NCBI GenBank assembly: GCA_964361075.1
Contig: CAYHZL010000119.1
Span: 1 to 10,819 of the forward strand
DNA length: 10,819 bases
Origin: CAYHZL01 sp964361075
Lineage (GTDB): Bacteria > Bacteroidota > Ignavibacteria > UBA10030 > UBA8401
Direction of reading: 5' to 3'
Below are positions 6,379 through 10,819 of the stretch, piece by piece (the first letter of the stretch is position 1; each line of letters begins with the position of its first letter). A program made the position numbers and the translations under genes. The notes under the pieces were generated by a model. That model was given only the letters and a program-made list of their open reading frames with translations, was not told where the DNA came from and made no database searches.

Positions 6379-6427
6379 CTGAACCTTGAATCATAAACCT
6401 TGAAACATACACCCTGAAACCTGAACC
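6379..6427. repeat. Heptad array, C-type arm, after preT
   Basis: Seven heptads in phase: CTGAACC, TTGAATC, ATAAACC, TTGAAAC, ATACACC, CTGAAAC, CTGAACC. It ends six bases from the preT stop codon. CTGAACC is the exact complement of GGTTCAG in the opposite arm. Confidence 0.92.
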
Positions 6428-6433
6428 AGTATT

Positions 6434-7786
6434 TCACTTTTTATTTCCAAAGATAAAACCATCAATTCCATGCGCCGCTTTTTTTCCGTCCGCCGCCGCA
6501 TTCACAACTTCTTTTCCGCCGTTAATACAATCGCCGCCCGCAAAAAATTTTGGGTTGCTCGTCTGCATAGTTGTTTCATGCACAACCACATTTCCATTTT
6601 TAGTTTTTAAATTTGGAATGGAATCTATAAATGATTTTTCTACTCTTTGCCCTACGGCTTTAATCACCATATCAACCGGAATTCGAAATTCAGTATTGGG
6701 AATTGGTTGCAATGCGCGGCGACCTTCCGTATCCGCTGCACTGTATTTAACCTGCACACATTCAAGTGCTTCAACGTGCGACTTTCCAATGATGCGAGTC
6801 GGCACTGTTGAAAAATAAAAATTAGCGCCGTCACTTTTTGCAAGCTCGTATTCAAAATCGTACGCAGACATTTCTTCGCGGCTGCGGCGGTAAATAATCG
6901 AAACCTGTTCTGCGCCAAGACGCTTTGCTTCCGTTACAGCATCAATTGCGGTATTGCCCGCGCCAATAACAGCGACACGTTTCCCAACATCAACAGTACT
7001 CCATTTGCGTGTGGTAACTTTTTCGATAAATGTGAGCGCGTCGTGTACTCCGCTCAATTCTTCTCCCGGAATACCAAGCCGCGTCGGCGATTTTAATCCG
7101 ACACCCAGAAACAATGCATCATGTTTTTTTGTGAGTTCATCAATACTGATTGATTCACCAACGCTAACATTTGTTTTAATTGTTACGCCAAGTTTTTCGA
7201 CCATCTTCACTTCATTGAAACTATCCTGTTGTTTCATTTTGTACGGAGCGATACCGTGTGTGTCAAGTCCGCCGGCATGATGTTTCGCTTCATACATTGT
7301 TACATCGTATCCCATCAACGAAAGTTCTGCTGCACACGCAAGACCAGATGGACCACCGCCGATCACACCAACCGATTTTCCATTCTTCGGCGCAGAAGTA
7401 AAAAGTGCCGGCATACCGCGTTCAACATACCAATCCATTACATATCGTTGCAGCCGTCCGATTTGAATTGGCTCTTCGCCTTTGTCGTTGTACACACATG
7501 CACCTTCGCACAGAACATTCACAGGACAAGCTTTCGCGCACGTCAGTGCGATCCAGTTCGACGATAAAATTGTTTTCGTCGAACCTTTCATATTTCCCGT
7601 TGTAATTTTTTTTATGAATGTGGAAATATCAATGTGCGTTGGACATGCTTTCATACACGGTGAATCGAAGCAATAGAGACATCTATTCGCTTCTGTAACA
7701 GCGGCAACCGGTGTGAATGCAGGATGAAGTTCTGCAAAGTTGGTTTCGTATTGTTCGGGAGTAAGTTTAGGAGCGACGTTGTTCAT
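6434..7786 (-). CDS. preT: NAD-dependent dihydropyrimidine dehydrogenase, subunit PreT
   Basis: Flavoprotein subunit that takes electrons from NADH through FAD and iron-sulfur clusters and passes them to PreA. The 450 residues have the GltD / N-terminal DPD layout. The cysteine-rich domain has C36, C39, C44, C48 (CLYCFDSPCMKAC) and C83, C87, C93, C97. Q113 in IGRLQRY is in the place where mammalian DPD uses a glutamine ligand. The FAD-binding GGGPSG is at 143-148, the NAD(P)-binding GAGNTA at 275-280, and the closing FAD motif FFAGGDCINGG at 414-424. The start is the only ATG after an in-frame stop, with no Shine-Dalgarno and a heptad array five bases upstream. It is the first pathway gene in transcription order. 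Glutamate synthase small subunit is the main look-alike; nearby preA settles the call. Confidence 0.95.
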   Translation of the reverse strand: MNNVAPKLTPEQYETNFAELHPAFTPVAAVTEANRCLYCFDSPCMKACPTHIDISTFIKKITTGNMKGSTKTILSSNWIALTCAKACPVNVLCEGACVYNDKGEEPIQIGRLQRYVMDWYVERGMPALFTSAPKNGKSVGVIGGGPSGLACAAELSLMGYDVTMYEAKHHAGGLDTHGIAPYKMKQQDSFNEVKMVEKLGVTIKTNVSVGESISIDELTKKHDALFLGVGLKSPTRLGIPGEELSGVHDALTFIEKVTTRKWSTVDVGKRVAVIGAGNTAIDAVTEAKRLGAEQVSIIYRRSREEMSAYDFEYELAKSDGANFYFSTVPTRIIGKSHVEALECVQVKYSAADTEGRRALQPIPNTEFRIPVDMVIKAVGQRVEKSFIDSIPNLKTKNGNVVVHETTMQTSNPKFFAGGDCINGGKEVVNAAADGKKAAHGIDGFIFGNKK

Positions 7787-7791
7787 AAAAT

Positions 7792-7819
7792 GGTTTGAGT
7801 TTTGCGATTAGTGGTTTGA
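7792..7819. repeat. Short heptad array, G-type arm, upstream of preT
   Basis: Four heptads in phase: GGTTTGA, GTTTTGC, GATTAGT, GGTTTGA. It begins five bases from the preT start. It is the last array to the right; none was found among the secreted-protein genes. Confidence 0.65.
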
Positions 7820-7837
7820 ATCGACTGGTGTGGTCGC

Positions 7838-7957
7838 TCACTGCTTCTTCATTTGAAGTAGAGCAGATTCTTTTCGATAGAGCATACGGTATTCTTGTTG
7901 TTGCTGCTGCTGTATTGATTTATTAATTTTTGGAACCGCCCTTATAATTATTGACAT
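7838..7957 (-). CDS. Possible 39-residue small ORF after the cysteine-rich secreted protein
   Basis: An ATG-to-TGA frame whose start overlaps the last codons of the gene at 7948-8460 (ATGTCAATAA holds both the start and the neighbour's stop). The peptide reads MSIIIRAVPKINKSI, then six glutamines, then EYRMLYRKESALLQMKKQ; it is basic and partly helical-looking. There is no Shine-Dalgarno upstream, only pyrimidine-rich sequence, so translation would depend on coupling with the overlapping stop. I recognise no family. It may be chance; it is reported because it nearly fills an otherwise gene-free 160-base spacer. Confidence 0.25.
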   Translation of the reverse strand: MSIIIRAVPKINKSIQQQQQQEYRMLYRKESALLQMKKQ

Positions 7958-8460
7958 GGTGGCGGTGAAGGAGGATTACAGTTGGAACCTAAACAGCATG
8001 GATAAGTTTCTGCCGCAGGATCACCTACCGTCAAGTACGCAACACGTTCAACACCATTATCATTTACAACTGCCTTGTAAGTTGTTTGCCAAGTCTTGTC
8101 ATGCAAAGGATCACCATTCTTACAACGATGTCCATCCGAACCTACATTCTGTTCTGAATTGCTTGTTGTCCAAAATTCGTATGTATCATACCCATAAAAC
8201 TTTCGATACCAGGTAACTGGTGCTGAAACGTATGTTAATGTTTTATTACTTTGAGGACCATAATAGCATAACTCAACCCTGGCAAACATTTCTATTTGCC
8301 ATTCATTCCATTGCGGGGTAAAGACACACGGACGTCCATCGGTTGGAATTATGGAAACACACAACGATGAACCTGGTGGTCTATTTACTGTTTGTGACAA
8401 AATTGGAATAGAAACCATTACAATCAAAACGATTGTAAAAATAATTCTGTTTTTTTTCAT
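7948..8460 (-). CDS. Secreted cysteine-rich protein of unknown function
   Basis: I do not recognise a family. The 170-residue product starts with a textbook Sec signal (MKKNRIIFTIVLIVMVSIPI, probable cleavage after LSQ near residue 23). The mature part holds eight cysteines (34, 45, 65, 113, 155, 156, 161, 169), an even number compatible with disulfides in the periplasm or outside the cell. It also has many aromatics (WNEWQIEMF, WYRKFYGYDTYEFW) and a proline-rich end NPPSPPPCQ. Unlike its neighbours it has no T9SS sorting tail and no lipobox. It begins 23 bases after the Ycf48-like gene, so both are probably co-transcribed. A purine-rich AGAGAGAAG about eight bases before the ATG may serve as ribosome site. 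Confidence 0.75.
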   Translation of the reverse strand: MKKNRIIFTIVLIVMVSIPILSQTVNRPPGSSLCVSIIPTDGRPCVFTPQWNEWQIEMFARVELCYYGPQSNKTLTYVSAPVTWYRKFYGYDTYEFWTTSNSEQNVGSDGHRCKNGDPLHDKTWQTTYKAVVNDNGVERVAYLTVGDPAAETYPCCLGSNCNPPSPPPCQ

Positions 8461-8483
8461 GACAAAACTTCTCTCTTGAGTGA

Positions 8484-9785
8484 TTATTTAGATAAGACCA
8501 TTGATTTAGTTTTTGAGAAACCCTCTGTAAACAATTGATAAAAATAAATTCCACTAGCAAGATTATATTTTTGAGCATCAAAGGTTAAGGAATGTACTCC
8601 TCTATAAAGAATTTCATTAATAAGCGTATTTACTTCGCGACCAAGAATATCAAAAACCTTCAACGTAACGAATTGGCTATGTGGAAGTTCAAACTGAATT
8701 ATGGTAGTAGGATTAAAAGGATTAGGAAAGTTTTGTGATAACGAAAACGTTTGTATCGGTTTAATGTTTTCATCTACAAATGAAACACCTCCATTCGTAG
8801 TCCGCAATAAGGTACCATTAATTCCCGAGGCCCATCCCAGAGTATCATTCAGAAAGAACACGCAATTTAATTCAGAGGCAATATGTTTATCTTGTTTTAT
8901 CCATGATACCCCGCCGTCCGTGCTTTTTAGTATCAATTCATAAAAATTACCCGGTGATATTTCTCTTCCAACGATATATCCAATTTCTTGATTGAGAAAA
9001 AAAATATCGTTCAAACGAGCAACGCCTAAGTCAGGTTGTGGGAATTGAGGCTTAAATATTCTGTGCGACCAGGTCTTGCCTCCATCGGTGGTTTTAAGTA
9101 TTGCATTATATTCAGCAATTCCCCCTACAACCCAGCCAGTTTTTTTGTCAATAAAATATATACTTCGTAAAGGAACAACTGAATCGCTGCGAATATACAA
9201 AGTGTCAATACTAAACCAAGATGATCCTCCGTTGGTTGTTTTAATTAGACACCGGTTTTCTCCTGCAGCCCAACCGTTCAAGGTGTCGATGAAAAAACCA
9301 CTTAGAATGGGCCCATAAGAATCAACGTGTTGGTCAATCCAAGTTGATCCTCCATCAATGGTCTTTCCAATTTTGCCAACTAAAGAACCAACCTCCCCAA
9401 AAATCCACCCATTTTTTGAACTAACAAATGAAACGTCAAAAAAAACATTAGCGAACCCTACTGAAATAATATTCCAATTATTACCACCATCTGATGTTCT
9501 TATTACAATTCCATTTCCATCCTTACTACCTACAATAAAACCTAATAAAGAATCTACAAAGGTGATGTTATACAAATTGTAATTTGAACCAATCTCTATT
9601 GGTGTCCAGCTATTTCCCATATCTATTGAATTAAATATTTTATTATTCGTTGTAAAAAATCCAACGTGTTGTTTATTAAAGTAAATGGAGTTGATAGTGG
9701 ATATCGTAGGTGAAGGATTATTAATCCATTGTGCCCCAATGAGTTGTGCAAAGAAAAGTGTAAATACAATATATATTCGTTTCAT
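8484..9785 (-). CDS. Secreted Ycf48-like beta-propeller with T9SS type A sorting domain
   Basis: A 433-residue exported protein. Residues 1-18 are a signal peptide (MKRIYIVFTLFFAQLIG). Seven Asp-box/BNR-like motifs follow at regular spacing: residues 53-60 (SIDMGNSW), 97-104 (TSDGGNNW), 142-149, 183-190, 232-239, 288-295 and 329-336 (TTNGGVSF). This predicts a seven-bladed propeller of the Ycf48/Hcf136-like or sialidase-like fold. The C-terminal 87 residues are a T9SS sorting domain: FSLSQNFPNPFNPTT, LKVFDILGREV, SGIYFYQL. The protein should cross the outer membrane and be anchored or released. Ycf48 acts in photosystem assembly, but that role is not implied; such propellers are common surface proteins in this group. 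G+C is low here (about 27-32% in sampled rows). The ATG is fixed by AGGAGGT. Confidence 0.93.
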   Translation of the reverse strand: MKRIYIVFTLFFAQLIGAQWINNPSPTISTINSIYFNKQHVGFFTTNNKIFNSIDMGNSWTPIEIGSNYNLYNITFVDSLLGFIVGSKDGNGIVIRTSDGGNNWNIISVGFANVFFDVSFVSSKNGWIFGEVGSLVGKIGKTIDGGSTWIDQHVDSYGPILSGFFIDTLNGWAAGENRCLIKTTNGGSSWFSIDTLYIRSDSVVPLRSIYFIDKKTGWVVGGIAEYNAILKTTDGGKTWSHRIFKPQFPQPDLGVARLNDIFFLNQEIGYIVGREISPGNFYELILKSTDGGVSWIKQDKHIASELNCVFFLNDTLGWASGINGTLLRTTNGGVSFVDENIKPIQTFSLSQNFPNPFNPTTIIQFELPHSQFVTLKVFDILGREVNTLINEILYRGVHSLTFDAQKYNLASGIYFYQLFTEGFSKTKSMVLSK

Positions 9786-9791
9786 TGTTTT

Positions 9792-9798
9792 ACCTCCT
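9792..9798 (-). promoter_or_regulatory. Shine-Dalgarno site of the propeller gene
   Basis: AGGAGGT on the minus strand, six bases before the ATG at 9785. It decides the start. Confidence 0.85.
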
Positions 9799-9807
9799 CA
9801 TTGGTCC

Positions 9808-9813
9808 ATTATA
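9808..9813 (-). promoter_or_regulatory. Candidate -10 box for the propeller and cysteine-rich protein genes
   Basis: TATAAT on the minus strand, 22 bases before the start codon, would give a very short leader. The -35 position has only a weak match (TTCATT at a 16-base spacing), so this is a tentative call. Confidence 0.35.
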
Positions 9814-9851
9814 TCAATAAAAAACTTGTAATGAAACTCTCATCGTAAGGA

Positions 9852-9968
9852 AATTGATTCAGCCGCCTAACGACTGGAACTAAGTCCCGAAGGTCACGAA
9901 GTGATGGCTTCGCCAGATTCCTTTGGAACTGCGTGAAGCGTTTAGCACGTTGGGAAAGTTAATTGATT
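9852..9968. mobile_element. 101-bp element with 8-bp flanking direct repeats (MITE-like or attC-like)
   Basis: AATTGATT occurs at 9852-9859 and again at 9961-9968, directly bounding a 101-base segment. Near its ends lie CCTAACG (9866-9872) and CGTTGGG (9948-9954), which pair with one G:T wobble. Inside are a CGAAG/CTTCG stem (9888-9892 with 9908-9912) and a repeated GGAACT (9876, 9925). The flanking repeats could be a target-site duplication. GCCTAAC also fits the R'' box of integron attC sites, but the opposite box GTTGGGA misses the GTTRRRY consensus at its last base. No coding capacity is seen. Confidence 0.45.
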
Positions 9969-10066
9969 TGTAAATTTTCATTTCGTAAATCATAAACTCA
10001 ATTTTCAGCACACCACAATTTAACTAAGAGTATCGGCGGTTGCAACAGTTTGAGCGTCCGCAATCA

Positions 10067-10110
10067 CCAACGCTGCATCCAGCGCCGAAACGCTGCCCTT
10101 CGGCGGGCAA
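10067..10110. repeat. GC-rich segment with two short inverted repeats
   Basis: CGCTG and CAGCG around CATC, then about 15 bases on GCCC and GGGC around TTCGGC; AACGCTGC occurs twice. It lies just after the stop of the rightmost gene and could act as a 3' hairpin, though no T-run follows on the transcribed strand. The CCAACG start faintly resembles the end of the element at 9860-9960. Confidence 0.35.
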
Positions 10111-10115
10111 GCCCT

Positions 10116-10819
10116 TCATCTGAGCAAAACAAGCTTCTTAGTTTCGGTGAAAGTAACAGTTTGCAACCGATAAAAATACACTCCGCTTACGAATCCATCA
10201 GCACCCCACTTCTTTGAATATGTTCCAGCAGACAATTCTTCTGATAGAATTGTAGACACTTCTCTTCCCAAAGCATCAAATACTTTCAGTGATACAAACA
10301 ACTTAGATGGAAGACTAAAGGAAATAGTCGTCGCCGGATTAAACGGATTCGGGTAGTTCTGCTCAAGCCTGAATACCGCCGGCAGCTCGCCCTGTAACGG
10401 CTGCACTGAGGTAATCATTTCCGACAACGCTCGTTTCCAGACGCCGCCTTTATAAGGCCCGGCAAAGAGATTCGTACCGGAGACGGCAAGAGATCTGACA
10501 TCCGTGCCCGTCAAGCCGGTGCTCGCCGCAGTCCAGCTTGTGCCGTTGTTGGTCGATAGAAAGACGCCGCTCCCATAAGTCCCGGCAAAGAGATTCGTGC
10601 TGGAAACGGCAAGAGACCAGACAGTAGTGTTCGTCAAGCCGGTACTCGCCGCACTCCAGCTTGTGCCGTTATTGGTGGAAAGAAAGACACCGCCGCCACT
10701 TCTCCCACTAGTCCCGGCAAAGAGATTCGTGCCGGAGACAGCAAGGCCATGGACAATAGTATTCGTTAAGCCGGTCGCAGTCCAACTTGTGCGGTTGTTG
10801 GTGGATAGAAAGACGCCGC
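10116..10819 (-). CDS. Repeat-containing secreted protein with T9SS type A sorting domain (partial, N-terminus beyond right edge)
   Basis: The frame is open from the right edge to TGA at 10116, giving 233 residues; an internal TTG at 10637 is not a real start because the repeats continue upstream. Three repeats of 41-42 residues run GVFLSTNNGTSW, then ASTGLT, SLAVSGTNLFAGTYG (10692-10817, 10569-10691, 10446-10568). Each contains an Asp-box-like STNNGTSW, so the part outside the tail is probably a beta-propeller with an unknown number of further blades. Then come VWKRALSEM, a short linker, and the T9SS sorting domain: FRLEQNYPNPFNPATT, LKVFDALGREVS, SGVYFYRLQT. It is probably a cell-surface or released protein. 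The repeats are nearly identical in DNA and richer in G+C (58% in a sampled row) than the neighbouring propeller gene, pointing to recent expansion. Confidence 0.88.
   Translation of the reverse strand, partial: GVFLSTNNRTSWTATGLTNTIVHGLAVSGTNLFAGTSGRSGGGVFLSTNNGTSWSAASTGLTNTTVWSLAVSSTNLFAGTYGSGVFLSTNNGTSWTAASTGLTGTDVRSLAVSGTNLFAGPYKGGVWKRALSEMITSVQPLQGELPAVFRLEQNYPNPFNPATTISFSLPSKLFVSLKVFDALGREVSTILSEELSAGTYSKKWGADGFVSGVYFYRLQTVTFTETKKLVLLR
10446..10817 (-). repeat. Three tandem 123-126 bp coding repeats
   Basis: Units at 10692-10817 (126 bases), 10569-10691 and 10446-10568 (123 bases each). Phrases such as GGCACAAGCTGGA and AATCTCTTTGCCGGG recur in nearly exact form. The outer unit lost two codons and gained three relative to the others. 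The array continues past the window edge. Confidence 0.9.

Larger units (their letters stand above)
9786..10115. other. 330-base spacer between the two T9SS protein genes
   Basis: No gene is visible on either strand. It holds the ribosome site and possible promoter of the propeller gene at its left end, the 101-bp repeat-bounded element in the middle, an AT-rich stretch (9961-10030), and a GC-rich segment with short inverted repeats near 10065-10110. Confidence 0.7.

Noticed and set aside
6434..7786. preT as glutamate synthase small subunit
   Set aside because: Similar domain layout, but preA with its dihydropyrimidine dehydrogenase loop and dihydropyrimidinase are close by, and no glutamate synthase large subunit is present.
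1221..7819. CRISPR array or eukaryotic telomere contamination suggested by short repeats such as GTTTAGA and GGTTTAG
   Set aside because: There are no spacers of regular length and no long conserved repeat. The units are seven bases, degenerate, inverted, and lie between clearly bacterial genes.
9865..9955. A true integron attC site
   Set aside because: Only one box fits fully; the opposite box misses the consensus, no cassette array or integrase is seen, and the exact flanking repeats fit a small transposed element better.

Overview
The window looks like chromosome from a bacterium of the FCB group, most likely Ignavibacteria or a relative (inference). The main evidence is two secreted proteins ending in a type IX secretion (T9SS) type A sorting domain with the QN[FY]PNPFNP motif typical of that group. 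Clear Shine-Dalgarno sites (GGAGGT before hydA and before the propeller gene) argue against a classical Bacteroidales genome. Every supportable gene lies on the minus strand.

Right part (about 7.8-10.8 kb): secreted proteins. A partial T9SS propeller-like protein with near-identical 41-residue repeats enters from the right edge. A 330-base gap follows, holding a 101-bp element bounded by 8-bp direct repeats. Next come a seven-bladed Ycf48-like protein with a T9SS tail and, 23 bases downstream, a small cysteine-rich secreted protein. An uncertain 39-codon ORF lies at the end of that gene.

Left part (1-7.8 kb): a reductive pyrimidine catabolism cluster in the order preT, preA, hydA (dihydropyrimidinase), NCS1 nucleobase permease. 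The expected route is uptake of uracil, thymine or a hydantoin, NADH-dependent reduction of the ring by PreT/PreA, then ring opening by HydA to the N-carbamoyl amino acid. The third enzyme, beta-ureidopropionase, is absent and may lie beyond the left edge. Three small genes of families usually found alone interrupt the cluster: a four-helix-bundle (23S rRNA IVS-type) protein between preT and preA, and two tandem ORF6N-domain paralogs between preA and hydA.

Two structures are not explained by the genes. First, every spacer in the pyrimidine cluster carries degenerate 7-base repeats (GRTTYAR or its complement) that keep heptad phase almost without slips. They are oriented so that the mRNA reads GGTTCAG-type just after stop codons and CTGAACC-type just before start codons, giving long imperfect hairpins. 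Second, both ORF6N paralogs contain a perfect palindrome at the same codon position, sharing the core TCACA-N3-TGTGA, with outer arms that differ completely yet remain self-complementary. These are the observations most worth following up.
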